The notes: a model not told the origin generated them from the letters alone. Shown: positions 21,460-31,596, counted from the stretch's first letter. The stretch is DNA of 64,000 nt from Tardiphaga sp. P9-11 (GCF_008329525.1 NZ_NPKQ01000001.1:558001-622000), one strand, 5' to 3'. A program made the numbers and translations.

Positions 21460-22218
21460 TTACGAGATCAGCTTGAAGATGAGATAGGCCGCTATGCGGC
21501 CCTCGCGCGTGGCTTTGCGGCCGTAGCGCGTCATCGTGTAGTTCGGCCATGGCAAACGCCAGTCGTCGGCGCGTTCCGCGGTCCAGGCGAAATCCGGCGA
21601 TCGCGAGACATGCCACAACGTCCACGCGACGTAATCCGGGATGTCGTGCACGAAACGAAATTCGCCGGAAGGTTTCAGCACGCGCGCCATCGCAGCGAGT
21701 GTCGCATCCTGTACGAAGCGGCGTTTCCAGTGACGCTTCTTCGGCCACGGATCCGGATGAATCAGGTCGATGCGCGACAGCGATTGCGCTGGCGCCCATG
21801 TGAGCAGCTCGGCGGCATCGCCGGCGACGAGGCGGATGTTGCCTATATTCTGCGCCTCGATCTGCGTCAGAATCTTCGCCATGCCGTTGACGTAAGGCTC
21901 GCAGCCGATGAAGCCGATATGCGGATGCGCCAGCGCTTCCGCGACCAGATGTTCGCCGCCGCCGAAGCCGATCTCCAGACGCACGGTCTCGACGTCAGTG
22001 CCGAACAGCGTGCGGATATCGTCAGGCGCCGGATGGGCAATGTCGACGGTGAGTGCCGGCAACAGTGTCGCCATCAGGTCGGCCTGATGGTCGCGCAGCT
22101 TGTGGCCCTTGCGACGTCCGAAGAACGAGCCGGTGTAGTGGCCGCTCTCGGCATGCGTGGACGCCTCCGCATTAGCGGGGGCATCGTGATCGTTATGGTT
22201 GGAATTGGCTGTGGTCAT
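21460..22218 (-). CDS. trmB: tRNA (guanine-N7)-methyltransferase TrmB
   Basis: A 252-residue SAM-dependent methyltransferase that forms m7G46 in tRNA. The SAM-binding motif RLEIGFGGGEHLVAEA and the family-specific HPDPWPKKRHWKRRF are both present, followed by GEFRFVHDIPDY. An N-terminal Asn/His/Ala-rich extension of about 35 residues precedes the domain. The start is at ATG 22218. It is the last gene of the long minus-strand cluster, 78 bases after the praR-like gene. In other Rhizobiales metK normally sits between them, and it is missing here. Confidence 0.95.
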   Translation of the reverse strand: MTTANSNHNDHDAPANAEASTHAESGHYTGSFFGRRKGHKLRDHQADLMATLLPALTVDIAHPAPDDIRTLFGTDVETVRLEIGFGGGEHLVAEALAHPHIGFIGCEPYVNGMAKILTQIEAQNIGNIRLVAGDAAELLTWAPAQSLSRIDLIHPDPWPKKRHWKRRFVQDATLAAMARVLKPSGEFRFVHDIPDYVAWTLWHVSRSPDFAWTAERADDWRLPWPNYTMTRYGRKATREGRIAAYLIFKLIS

Positions 22219-22296
22219 CGCGCGCGAGTGATACAGCTGAAACGCTATCGGCGCCATCAGGCGCGATGACGAATTTCCGTTGGAACTACCGTGATT

Positions 22297-22713
22297 TTAA
22301 CGCTGATCCGGGGCTTCGCGCGAGGCGATCTGTTCGACCAGGTCGACGATGCTGCGGCGGAGCTTGGCATCGGTGATACGCGTGAAGGCGCGGGTCAGAG
22401 CGAGGCCTTCGGACGTGGCGAGGAAGTCGGAGACATAGGCAGGTGAGGAAGCTTCAGCGAAGCCTTCGCCGTTGTGAATTGCACCGGGGCCGCCTTCGAA
22501 CAGGAACGAGACGGGGACCTGCAGAATTTCCGAAATCTGCTGCAGCCGGCTGGCGCCGACGCGGTTGGTGCCCTTCTCGTATTTCTGAACTTGTTGAAAC
22601 GTCAGACCGAGGGCTTCGCCCAGCTTTTCCTGACTCATGCCGAGCATAATGCGCCGCATGCGCACACGGCTGCCGACATACTTGTCAACAGGATTGGGCG
22701 CTTTCGTCGACAT
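22297..22713 (-). CDS. XRE-family helix-turn-helix regulator, PraR-like
   Basis: A 138-residue regulator with an XRE helix-turn-helix at residues about 15-68 (GSRVRMRRIMLGMSQEKLGE, then LGLTFQQVQKYEKGTNRVGA) and a C-terminal extension ending LRRSIVDLVEQIASREAP. This architecture and its place between lnt and trmB match PraR of Rhizobium and Azorhizobium, a repressor linked to biofilm, quorum-sensing and R-body genes in those hosts. The name is by analogy. GGAG lies about 9 bases before ATG 22713. The 274-base upstream region is AT-rich and carries nested palindromes, suggesting autoregulation and a separate promoter from lnt. Confidence 0.85.
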   Translation of the reverse strand: MSTKAPNPVDKYVGSRVRMRRIMLGMSQEKLGEALGLTFQQVQKYEKGTNRVGASRLQQISEILQVPVSFLFEGGPGAIHNGEGFAEASSPAYVSDFLATSEGLALTRAFTRITDAKLRRSIVDLVEQIASREAPDQR

Positions 22714-22792
22714 CTCAATTACTCCTGGATCACATCAAGGGGAGACGGATCATGCGTGGCAATCCGTCATTTAGGGCGGCTTCGGTTGTAAC

Positions 22793-22889
22793 TAAAGGTA
22801 TCCTAGTGGATTATAACAACCGCGCAAATTTTCCTAAGCGGAAAATTTAAGCCACCGTACCTTTATTTCTCAATAGGTGAGAAATAAAG
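22793..22889 (-). promoter_or_regulatory. Palindrome-rich control region upstream of the praR-like gene
   Basis: An AT-rich 97-base block contains AAATTTTCC-TAAGC-GGAAAATTT (22826-22848), CTTTATTTCTC-N7-GAGAAATAAAG (22861-22889) and a flanking TAAAGGTA/TACCTTTA pair (22793-22800 and 22858-22865). It ends about 80 bases before the praR-like start and contrasts with the GC-rich surroundings. Confidence 0.6.
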
Positions 22890-22987
22890 CTTACAAAGCT
22901 AGCTTAAAAAGCAATCACCTCGGACAGGTTGTTCGGTAGGCGGCGAAAGCTGGCGCACAAACTATATCAAACGCTTCAGGTATCAAG

Positions 22988-24595
22988 CTAATGATGCGTC
23001 TTCGCACGCCGCCGGACAGCGAAAATAATCGCGAGCGCGACAAACATCGCGGCGGGAATATCGCCGATTCTCGAGTAGACCGTCGGCGGAATCGCCGCGG
23101 GCAATGCCGAATCCAGCACGCCTTCGACGCCGAGATCGAGCCGCGCGATTATGCGGCCGACAGGGTCGACTACGACCGAAATGCCGGTGTTCGCAGCACG
23201 AACCAGCGGCAGGCCTTCCTCGATGGCACGGACGCGGCTTTGCTGCAGGTGCTGATAGGGGCCGGTGGAAATGCCGAACCAGCCATCATTGGTGAGATTG
23301 ACGATCCAGCCCGGCCGATCGTTACGTGTGGCGATATCGTCCGGGAAAACCGCCTCGTAGCAGATCAGCGGCAGCATGGGCGGCGCGCCGGGAATGTCCA
23401 TCGGCTTGCGACGGGTGCCGGGAATGAAGCCGCCGTGGACTTTGGTCAGTTGCTGGAAACCGATCTTCTCCATGAAGCTCTGGAATGGCAGGTACTCGCC
23501 GAACGGTACCAGATGCAGCTTGTCGTAGGTCGACAGGATGCTGCCGTCATGGTCGATCACATAGATAGAGTTATACGCCTGCGTGATGCGCACACCGAGC
23601 GGCGCGTCGGGCGGTCGCACCGCGCCCGTGACCAGCACGGTGCCCTTCGGCAGCAGATTGGCGATCTGCGCCATCGCATCGGGTTCGCGCGACAGGAAGA
23701 ACGGGAAAGCGGATTCCGGCCAGATCAGGATATTGGCTGCGCCCACGCCTGAATTCTGCGGACCCGTCGCGCGGTCCGACAGCGCAAGGTATCTGCTCAT
23801 GACATCCGCCTTGGCGGAATAGTTGAAACGTGTGTCCTGCGACAGGTTCGGCTGCATGATGCGCAGCTTCACATTGGCGACGAGCTGCGTCGGTGTACGC
23901 GACAGCCGGGCCATGCCATAGGCGCCCATCACGACGAGCAGCACCAGCGCAAGCGTCGGGGCAAGCCATGGCCGCTGCGTACGCGAGCGTCCGTCGATCA
24001 GCACCGCTGGCGATGCGAAGATCGCCACAGCGACAAATGTCAGTCCCCACAGACCGACCAGCGACGCGCTCTGCGCCAGCGCGAGCGGTTCGGTGAGGGC
24101 ATAACCGAAAGCGTTCCAGGGAAAGCCCGTAAGCACATGGCCGCGCAGCCATTCGCCGATCGTCAGGCTGGCGGCGAGTGCGAAAATGCGCGCGACATCC
24201 TTGGTCCAGAGCAAGCGGGCCAGTGCGAAACCGATCGCGGTGAACAGGGCGAGATAAGCGGGTAGGCCGCAGATCGCGGCGGGCAGGAGCCATGCAAAGG
24301 TCTGCGCGTCGACGAGGAACGCGTAGCCGATCCAGTACAGGCCCGGCACGAAATAGCCGAAGCCGAACCACCAGCCAGCCATGGCGGCCGCAGGAATGCC
24401 GCGCATCTTGCCGGCCGCAGCGCCATCGATCAGCCAGACCACGACGGGGAAGGTGATGAACAGCACCGGCCAAGCATTGAATGGCGCCATCGCCAGCGAC
24501 GACACTGCGCCGGCCAGTAGCGCAATGCCTGCGCGCTTCCAACCCCATGCGAGAATAATGCTGAGCGCGACCGAGCGCAGGCTGCGTGATGTCAC
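22988..24595 (-). CDS. lnt: Apolipoprotein N-acyltransferase Lnt
   Basis: A 535-residue inner-membrane enzyme. About six to eight N-terminal hydrophobic helices (to residue about 215) are followed by a nitrilase-like periplasmic domain and one C-terminal helix. The Glu-Lys-Cys triad is visible as IWPESAFPFF, YDKLHLVPFGEYLPF and LPLICYEAVFPD. Lnt adds the third acyl chain to lipoproteins, completing their maturation. The start is GTG 24595, overlapping the corC TGA by four bases, which shows translational coupling. The next gene is the praR-like regulator. Confidence 0.96.
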   Translation of the reverse strand: MTSRSLRSVALSIILAWGWKRAGIALLAGAVSSLAMAPFNAWPVLFITFPVVVWLIDGAAAGKMRGIPAAAMAGWWFGFGYFVPGLYWIGYAFLVDAQTFAWLLPAAICGLPAYLALFTAIGFALARLLWTKDVARIFALAASLTIGEWLRGHVLTGFPWNAFGYALTEPLALAQSASLVGLWGLTFVAVAIFASPAVLIDGRSRTQRPWLAPTLALVLLVVMGAYGMARLSRTPTQLVANVKLRIMQPNLSQDTRFNYSAKADVMSRYLALSDRATGPQNSGVGAANILIWPESAFPFFLSREPDAMAQIANLLPKGTVLVTGAVRPPDAPLGVRITQAYNSIYVIDHDGSILSTYDKLHLVPFGEYLPFQSFMEKIGFQQLTKVHGGFIPGTRRKPMDIPGAPPMLPLICYEAVFPDDIATRNDRPGWIVNLTNDGWFGISTGPYQHLQQSRVRAIEEGLPLVRAANTGISVVVDPVGRIIARLDLGVEGVLDSALPAAIPPTVYSRIGDIPAAMFVALAIIFAVRRRAKTHH

Positions 24596-25707
24596 GGCGT
24601 TCCCGCGCTGTCGCCTGATGGAGGCGTATTCAGATTGTCACTGGACGGTGCTGCGCCGGTATCAGACGCTGCATCGCGGCGGCGAGGCTCGCGCGTACGC
24701 GGCGCAGGTCGTTCCTTGCGCGGACCCACACGCAGACGCTTGACGCGGCGCGGATCGGCATCGAGCACTTCGATTTCGAAATTGCCGGGACCGGAAATCA
24801 CTTCGCCGCGCACGGGCAGCCGCCCCACATGGGTGACGAGATATCCGCCGAGAGTCTCGACTTCCTCGCCGTCTTCGCCCGTCTCGAACTCCTCGCCGAT
24901 CATGGCGCGCACATCATCGAGGCTGGCGCGGGCATCGGCGATGAAGCTATCGCCCTGTCTGACGATGGATGGCGGCTCGTCGCTGTCGTGTTCGTCGTCG
25001 ATCTCGCCGACGATCTGCTCGACGATATCCTCGATCGAAACAAGGCCGTCGGTGCCGCCATATTCGTCGACAACGAGTGCAAGATGAATACGCGCCGCCT
25101 GCATCTGAGCGAGCAGGTCGATCGCACGCATCGATGGTGGCACGTAAAGCAGCTTGCGGATGATGCCGGTCTCAACCACGGTTTGTGCCAGATCGACGGA
25201 GCGCAGATCGAGGCCTGCGGGTAGCACCTTCTTGCGCTTTGCCTTGGATGGCACCTCGATGCGCGCGCGCGCCGTCATGTAGGCCAGCAGGTCGCGGATA
25301 TGGACGATGCCGACGGGATCGTCGAGGGTTTCGTTGAAGACGACGAGGCGCGAATGGGCCGCGCTCTCGAACAGGCCCATGAGTTCGCCGAGCGAGATGT
25401 CCTGCTTCACCGCAACGATATCGGCGCGATGTATCATGACATCGGCAATGCGGCGCTCGTTGAGGCCGAGAATGTTGCGCAACATCGTGCGCTCGATGGT
25501 GGAGAAGCCGGTCTCGTCCGGCGCGGAGGCGTCGAGTACGACTTGCAGGTCGGCACGCACAGAGCCTGGCTTCCAGCCGAACAGCGAGCGGATCGCGCGG
25601 GTTAGCCAGGTCTCCGACGTCGGGCGCATGACCTCGCCGTCGTGAACCACCGCAGGCAGATTGCTTGAGGTCTTCGAATGATCGCTTCTAGTGTCGCCGT
25701 CCGGCAT
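24592..25707 (-). CDS. corC: CBS-domain hemolysin-type transporter-associated protein (CorC/TlyC family)
   Basis: A 371-residue cytosolic protein. It has two CBS domains (about residues 90-230; GLNERRIADVMIHRADIVAV and the second at YVPPSMRAIDLLAQMQ) and the CorC_HlyC domain with VVDEYGGTDGLVSIEDIVEQ and the C-terminal TLGGYLVTHVGRLP. The CorC family is tied to magnesium/cobalt efflux and, in this conserved cluster with ybeY and lnt, to envelope functions. The tail after about residue 325 is charged and Pro/Arg-rich. ATG 25707 begins 1 base after the ybeY stop. Confidence 0.93.
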   Translation of the reverse strand: MPDGDTRSDHSKTSSNLPAVVHDGEVMRPTSETWLTRAIRSLFGWKPGSVRADLQVVLDASAPDETGFSTIERTMLRNILGLNERRIADVMIHRADIVAVKQDISLGELMGLFESAAHSRLVVFNETLDDPVGIVHIRDLLAYMTARARIEVPSKAKRKKVLPAGLDLRSVDLAQTVVETGIIRKLLYVPPSMRAIDLLAQMQAARIHLALVVDEYGGTDGLVSIEDIVEQIVGEIDDEHDSDEPPSIVRQGDSFIADARASLDDVRAMIGEEFETGEDGEEVETLGGYLVTHVGRLPVRGEVISGPGNFEIEVLDADPRRVKRLRVGPRKERPAPRTREPRRRDAASDTGAAPSSDNLNTPPSGDSAGTP

Positions 25708-25708
25708 C

Positions 25709-26221
25709 TCAGGTCACCCGATCCTGATTTGCATAGGGGTCCGGGATCCCGAGTGTCGCCAGGATCTCGCGTTCCAGCGTTTCCATCTCTTCGGCTTCAT
25801 CGTCCTTCTCATGGTCGTAGCCGACGAGATGCAGAAAGCCGTGAATGGCAAGATGGCTGAGATGGTTGGCGAAGGCCTTATCTTCCTCGTCAGCCTCGCG
25901 GCGCGTCGTCTCGTAGGCGATGGCGATGTCGCCCAGCATGCGCGGCATGTCGTCGGGCTCGTCCGCGCCTTCGGGTGGCTGCAGCGCCGGGAATGACAGG
26001 ACGTTGGTCGGCTTGTCGATGCCACGCCAGTTCTGGTTCAGTGTGCGGATACCGGCGTCGTCAGTGAGCATGATGGCGAGTTCGGCGTCGGCCGTATCGG
26101 TATCGATCATGGCGGCGGCAGCTTCGATGGCGCGGTGGATCACAGCGTCGGCATCGGCCTCCACAGACCAGCAATCGGCGACAACGAGAACCTCTGTCGC
26201 GGGAGATGAATAGGTCGGCAT
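25709..26221 (-). CDS. ybeY: Endoribonuclease YbeY
   Basis: A 170-residue metal-dependent endoribonuclease for rRNA maturation and quality control. The zinc motif H-x3-H-x5-H is seen in HLAIHGFLHLVGYDHEKD. LNQNWRGIDKPTNVLSFP is the other family block. The start is uncertain: ATG 26287 overlaps the phoH stop (ATGA), but ATG 26221 gives the usual length and has GAAAGAAG about 10 bases upstream. A 9-bp hairpin lies in between. I prefer 26221. It lies between phoH and corC in the conserved phoH-ybeY-corC-lnt order. Confidence 0.93.
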   Translation of the reverse strand: MPTYSSPATEVLVVADCWSVEADADAVIHRAIEAAAAMIDTDTADAELAIMLTDDAGIRTLNQNWRGIDKPTNVLSFPALQPPEGADEPDDMPRMLGDIAIAYETTRREADEEDKAFANHLSHLAIHGFLHLVGYDHEKDDEAEEMETLEREILATLGIPDPYANQDRVT

Positions 26222-26243
26222 CGGTATCGAACTTCTTTCACGA

Positions 26244-26265
26244 ACGGACCCGATTACGGGTCCGT
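26244..26265 (-). repeat. Hairpin between phoH and ybeY
   Basis: ACGGACCCG / CGGGTCCGT (9 bp perfect, ATTA loop) lies in the 65-base stretch between the phoH stop and the preferred ybeY start. There is no T-tract, so it is not a typical terminator; it may modulate message stability or be part of ybeY if the longer start is used. Confidence 0.5.
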
Positions 26266-26286
26266 CGTTAGCGTATGAGTGTGTCA

Positions 26287-27342
26287 TCAGATCTTTGTAG
26301 CAGCCGCCTTCTGCGGCGTTCCTTCGTAGGCGGCGACGATGCGGGCCACGAGTTCGTGGCGGACGACGTCTTCGCCCGTGAATTTCACCTGCGAGATACC
26401 CTGCACGCCGTCGAGCAGACGTGCGGCTTCGGCAAGACCCGAGGTCTGGCCATTGGGCAAGTCGACCTGCGAGGGATCGCCGGTGATGATCATGCGGCTA
26501 TTCTCGCCGAGACGCGTCAGAAACATCTTCATCTGCATCGAGGTGGTGTTCTGCGCTTCGTCGAGGATGATCGCGGCATTGGTCAGCGTGCGGCCGCGCA
26601 TGAAGGCGAGTGGTGCGATTTCGATTTCGCCGGTCTGTAGTGCGCGCTCAACGATGCGACCGTCCATCAGGTCATACAGTGCGTCGTAAATGGGCCGCAG
26701 ATACGGATCGACCTTCTCGCGCATGTCGCCGGGCAGGAAGCCGAGCCGTTCGCCGGCTTCCACCGCCGGACGCGACAGGATGATGCGGTCGACTTCCTTG
26801 CGCTCGAATAACATTGCCGCCTGGGCGACGGCGAGCCAGGTCTTGCCGGTACCGGCGGGGCCGATGCCGAAAACCAGCTCATTGCTTTTCAGCGCGCGGA
26901 TATAGGCGTCCTGCATCGCAGTGCGTGCACGCACCGGGCGCTTGCGCAGATTGATGGTGTCGAAATTCGAAGCGGCTGTTTTTGATCCCTTGGGATCGAA
27001 CGGAAACAGCGTGCCCTGCGCCAGCGTGGCGCGGATCGTGCCCTCGACATCGCCGGGCGCAAGATCCTGACCTTGCACCGCCTGCGCATAGAGCGTTTCG
27101 AGCACACGCCGGGCGGCGTCGCAGGCGTCACGGGTGCCGGTGAGGGTAATGTGGTTGCCGCGGGAATCGACGACGACATTCAGCCGGCGTTCGATGATCG
27201 CGAGGTTCTGGCCGTAGGGCCCGACCAGCGAGGAGGCTGCCCGGTTGTCATCGAAGTCGATGACGACCTGCGTCTCGGCCTGCGGTGGAGTATCGATTTT
27301 ACGAATTGCGAGCGTAGACGAATCCGATGCGCTTTTGGCCAA
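26287..27342 (-). CDS. phoH: PhoH-like ATPase (PhoH/YbeZ)
   Basis: A 351-residue protein with an N-terminal KH-like part (residues about 30-110, GRNLTI-like VDSRGNHITLTG) and a RecA-fold PhoH ATPase domain: Walker A IGPAGTGKTWLAVAQ, Walker B IILDEAQNTT, and sensor FLTRLGENSRMIITGD. YbeZ/PhoH partners with YbeY and binds RNA. The start codon is TTG at 27342 (MAKSASDSS), four bases after the miaB stop, with GGGAG about 9 bases upstream; no in-frame ATG is close. It is coupled to ybeY through an overlapping stop. Confidence 0.94.
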   Translation of the reverse strand: MAKSASDSSTLAIRKIDTPPQAETQVVIDFDDNRAASSLVGPYGQNLAIIERRLNVVVDSRGNHITLTGTRDACDAARRVLETLYAQAVQGQDLAPGDVEGTIRATLAQGTLFPFDPKGSKTAASNFDTINLRKRPVRARTAMQDAYIRALKSNELVFGIGPAGTGKTWLAVAQAAMLFERKEVDRIILSRPAVEAGERLGFLPGDMREKVDPYLRPIYDALYDLMDGRIVERALQTGEIEIAPLAFMRGRTLTNAAIILDEAQNTTSMQMKMFLTRLGENSRMIITGDPSQVDLPNGQTSGLAEAARLLDGVQGISQVKFTGEDVVRHELVARIVAAYEGTPQKAAATKI

Positions 27343-27346
27343 GAAT

Positions 27347-28795
<1,449 letters not shown>

Positions 28796-28899
28796 GGAAC
28801 CTGTAATGGGCTGGAAACGCGCTTGCTGCGCAGCGCTCAATTATAGGCTAACGCCCGGAAAATCCAGCATTTCTACAAAATATAAGTGCTTGCAATGGC

Positions 28900-29604
28900 T
28901 TAGGCGAGGCTCGCGGGCTCGCCAGCCAGTGTGCCCCTCGCCACCAACCCTGGAAGCTGCCGCATGTCGTCGAAGACGAGATGAGCGCCAGCGGCCATCA
29001 GGGCTGCTGCCGTGGCCGGGTTGCAATGGCCGCCACCATGATAGCCGAACACGGTCATCCCGGCGGCTACGCCCGCCGTAACCCCGGGAATGCTGTCCTC
29101 GATCACCACGCAGCGCTCCGGCTCGGCGTTCATCTGCGCGGCGGCAAACAGAAACAGATCAGGCTGCGGCTTGCCGCGCTCGACCTGCAGAGCTGAAAAC
29201 AGGTGCGGATCGAAACGGTCGAGCAAGCCGGTGGTCGTGAGGCTGCTGCGGATGCGCGTCGGTGTGCCCGATGACGCCACGCAAATCGCGTGTGACAGTA
29301 TCGCGAGCGCCTCGGCGATATGCGGGATCGGCTGCAGTTTCGCGCCGAACACCTCGTCGATCGTGGCTTTCAGCGTTGCGGTGTAATCATCAGGCAGCAC
29401 GCGGCCGAGTTCGGTCTCGACTTCCCGGCGCGCCTCGCGTGCGGAGCGGCCCAGGAAGCGCTGATGCACCTGATCGGCGGTGATGGGATAACCGAACTGT
29501 GTCAGGACATCCGCATGGACGACGCAGGCGAGGGACTCACTGTCGACGAGCACGCCGTCACAATCGAAGATGACGAGATCGAAGCGCGAAGAAACTAAAC
29601 TCAC
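28900..29604 (-). CDS. HAD-superfamily hydrolase (phosphoglycolate phosphatase-like)
   Basis: A roughly 234-residue haloacid dehalogenase hydrolase. Motif I DLVIFDCDGVLVDSE supplies the nucleophile Asp, motif II Ser/Thr is in ICVASSGTPTRI, motif III Lys is in VERGKPQPDLF and motif IV Asp is in CVVIEDSIPGVTAG. The cap between motif I and II is the helical C1 type, like YniC/beta-phosphoglucomutase relatives, so it may dephosphorylate sugar phosphates. The start is set at GTG 29604, just past the fur/mur stop; an ATG at 29640 inside fur/mur is an alternative. It lies between fur/mur and miaB. Confidence 0.88.
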   Translation of the reverse strand: MSLVSSRFDLVIFDCDGVLVDSESLACVVHADVLTQFGYPITADQVHQRFLGRSAREARREVETELGRVLPDDYTATLKATIDEVFGAKLQPIPHIAEALAILSHAICVASSGTPTRIRSSLTTTGLLDRFDPHLFSALQVERGKPQPDLFLFAAAQMNAEPERCVVIEDSIPGVTAGVAAGMTVFGYHGGGHCNPATAAALMAAGAHLVFDDMRQLPGLVARGTLAGEPASLA

Positions 29605-29617
29605 TTGGTTGATGTGC

Positions 29618-30070
29618 TCACTTGGTGGTTTTGTCCTCATCGAGCGGTACGCAGTACAGCTCCAGCCGGTGATCGACCAGCTTGTAACCGAGCTTCGCGG
29701 CGACCTCAGCCTGCAATTTCTCGATCTGTTCAGACGTGAATTCGATGACTGTCCCGTCACGCAAGTTGATCAGATGATCGTGATGGCTGTCACGCATTGT
29801 CTCATAGCGTGCGCGGCCTTCGCGAAAATCATGACGCTCGATGATGCCGGCGTCTTCGAACAACTTCACGGTGCGATACACCGTCGAGATCGAGATCTTG
29901 TCATCCACCGCAACACAGCGACGATACAATTCCTCGACATCGGGATGATCGTCGGCTTCGGCCAGAACGCGTGCAATCACGCGGCGCTGTTCCGTCATGC
30001 GCATGCCGGTCGCGGCGCAGCGCGCCTCGATACCAGCAGACTTCATCGCAGATGATTTCAGTGCAGTCAT
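29618..30070 (-). CDS. Fur-family metal regulator (Fur/Mur)
   Basis: A 150-residue Fur-superfamily repressor. The winged helix is at residues about 20-90 (GMRMTEQRRVIARVLAEADDHP, SISTVYRTVKLFEDAGII). The metal site HDFREGRARYETMRDSHHDHLI is clear. The usual C-terminal CxxC structural-zinc pairs are absent; only one Cys remains near the end, as in alphaproteobacterial Fur/Mur. In Rhizobiales, orthologs in this gene position (tsaB-rimI-fur) mostly sense manganese (Mur); in Bradyrhizobium the protein is called Fur and regulates irr and mntH. I therefore leave the symbol blank. Confidence 0.93.
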   Translation of the reverse strand: MTALKSSAMKSAGIEARCAATGMRMTEQRRVIARVLAEADDHPDVEELYRRCVAVDDKISISTVYRTVKLFEDAGIIERHDFREGRARYETMRDSHHDHLINLRDGTVIEFTSEQIEKLQAEVAAKLGYKLVDHRLELYCVPLDEDKTTK

Positions 30071-30112
30071 GATCCGGGTCCCATCGTGGCTTCTTTTGCC
30101 ACTCCGCAGGCG

Positions 30113-30598
30113 TCAGGACAAGTCGCGCCGCATCACCAGCGCATTCAATTCCACTCCGTCCGCTTCCTTATAGTAGCGTTCCCGGCGTCCCGCGACAGTG
30201 AAGCCGGTTCTGTCATAGAGCCGCCGCGCCGGTTGATTGTTTTCCTCAACTTCGAGGAACACCGTGCGTACGCCGCGACCGGCCAGATGGCCGAGATGGG
30301 TGAGGAACAGGTCGCGCGACAGGCCGCGGCCGCGATAGGCCGGCGATACGGCGATGGACAGAATCTCGGCTTCGTCGGCTGCGATTCGCGAGACGGCGAA
30401 GCCGATGAGGTGGCCGCGCAACTTCAGCCGATGCACGAGCGTGTTTTGTTCGCGCAGCATCTGCTCGAACTCCCCCGCACCCCAGCCGCGATGGAACGAT
30501 GCCGCATGTAATTGTGCGAGCTGGCGCACATCGCGCAACGTGGCGGGCTCGACCACGGCATTGCCGCGGCCGAACAGGTGCGACCACCAGGCCGGCAT
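30113..30598 (-). CDS. rimI: Ribosomal-protein-alanine N-acetyltransferase RimI
   Basis: A 161-residue GNAT protein. The acetyl-CoA loop SPAYRGRGLSRDLF (Q/R-x-x-G-x-G), the earlier GFAVSRIAADEAEILSIAV and the later VFLEVEENNQPARRLYDRTGFTVAGRRERYY are the RimI signature blocks. RimI acetylates the N-terminal Ala of S18. The start at ATG 30598 overlaps the tsaB TGA. A further 42 codons upstream in frame lie inside tsaB and are not conserved. The gene order tsaB-rimI-fur is characteristic of alphaproteobacteria. Confidence 0.94.
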   Translation of the reverse strand: MPAWWSHLFGRGNAVVEPATLRDVRQLAQLHAASFHRGWGAGEFEQMLREQNTLVHRLKLRGHLIGFAVSRIAADEAEILSIAVSPAYRGRGLSRDLFLTHLGHLAGRGVRTVFLEVEENNQPARRLYDRTGFTVAGRRERYYKEADGVELNALVMRRDLS

Positions 30599-31293
30599 CA
30601 CGATGCGGCTTGCGCGGCCTGCTGCATCAGGCTGCTTTGCGGCTTGGCATCGGGTGCACGCAGATAATAGGGGCGCGGCAATGCGGTCTCCGGATTCACC
30701 GCGGCGCCGAGCCACGCCACCCATGAGATCTCGGGGGCGGGTTGCGCATCGACCCGCAACGGTGCTGGCGCATCGGAGGGCCAGCGTGCAGCGATAATTT
30801 CCGCGGCATTGCCGACCAGATGCGGTGCGCCGAACTGCGCGGCCTCAAGAGCCTGGTCGATCGGGACGACGCCCGGCCGCACCAGCGAAGTGCCGTTGCC
30901 GCTGACGACCTGGAAATAGACATGATCATGCCGTGCATCGATGGCGGCGATAACAGGCGCATCCAGGTTTTCGCTGACGACGGGCGCCGCATAGGCCGTC
31001 AGCGTGGTGATGCCGACGACCGGCTTGTTGGCGGCCAGGCCGATGCCGCGCGCCGCCGACAGACCGACGCGCAGCCCGGTGAAGCTGCCGGGGCCGGTGG
31101 TGACGGCAATACGATCGAGATCGGCGAAGGCGATGCTGGAGGCTGCCATGACGCGCGCGAGCAACGGCATCAGCGCCTCGGCGTGGCCGCGCTTCATCGG
31201 CATGGACTCATGCGCAATGAGCTTGCTGGTGCGGGTATCGAGGATGCCTGCCGCACAGGCGTCGAGAGCGGTATCGATGGCAAGGATCAGCAT
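30598..31293 (-). CDS. tsaB: tRNA threonylcarbamoyladenosine biosynthesis protein TsaB
   Basis: A 231-residue ASKHA-fold protein of the YeaZ family. It starts LILAIDTALDACAAGILD, and has the GHAEALMPLLARVM and ITTGPGSFTGLRVGLSAARG blocks. TsaB is the scaffold partner of TsaD and TsaE in making t6A37 on ANN-reading tRNAs. The stop overlaps the rimI start, so both are translated from one message. Its upstream neighbour nfuA is separated by 303 bases with a terminator, so tsaB probably has its own promoter. Confidence 0.95.
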   Translation of the reverse strand: MLILAIDTALDACAAGILDTRTSKLIAHESMPMKRGHAEALMPLLARVMAASSIAFADLDRIAVTTGPGSFTGLRVGLSAARGIGLAANKPVVGITTLTAYAAPVVSENLDAPVIAAIDARHDHVYFQVVSGNGTSLVRPGVVPIDQALEAAQFGAPHLVGNAAEIIAARWPSDAPAPLRVDAQPAPEISWVAWLGAAVNPETALPRPYYLRAPDAKPQSSLMQQAAQAAS

Positions 31294-31514
31294 AAATGGA
31301 CGCTACCACGGCTTGCGAGGGTTTGCGCCTGCCACTCGCAGAATATTCGGGTGCAGGCAATGGGGCCGACCATTCCTAATTTAGTTGGTTCTCCGGAGGT
31401 CGGTGCGCAAAATCTCCGGGGCGATGATGAAGTCGAAGGGCGTCACAATGTCGGCGGCCGGCAAGGTCGAGCGTGCGGTGGTGGAAGCTCAAGCATCGGC
31501 CACGTCCTGGCAGC

Positions 31515-31553
31515 TTTAAAAACGGTCATGGCCGGGACAAGCCCGGCCATGAC
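31515..31553 (-). terminator. Rho-independent terminator after nfuA
   Basis: A 12-bp perfect stem (GTCATGGCCGGG / CCCGGCCATGAC) is followed on the minus strand by CGTTTTTAAA. It lies in the 303-base gap between nfuA and tsaB; apart from this hairpin, which also resembles dispersed GTCATGGCCGGG palindromes of the group, the gap (31294-31596) shows nothing else I can assign. Confidence 0.82.
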
Positions 31554-31596
31554 GTATTCTGATTCTGAATTTGCAATCGGTCTGGAAGAAGCGAGC

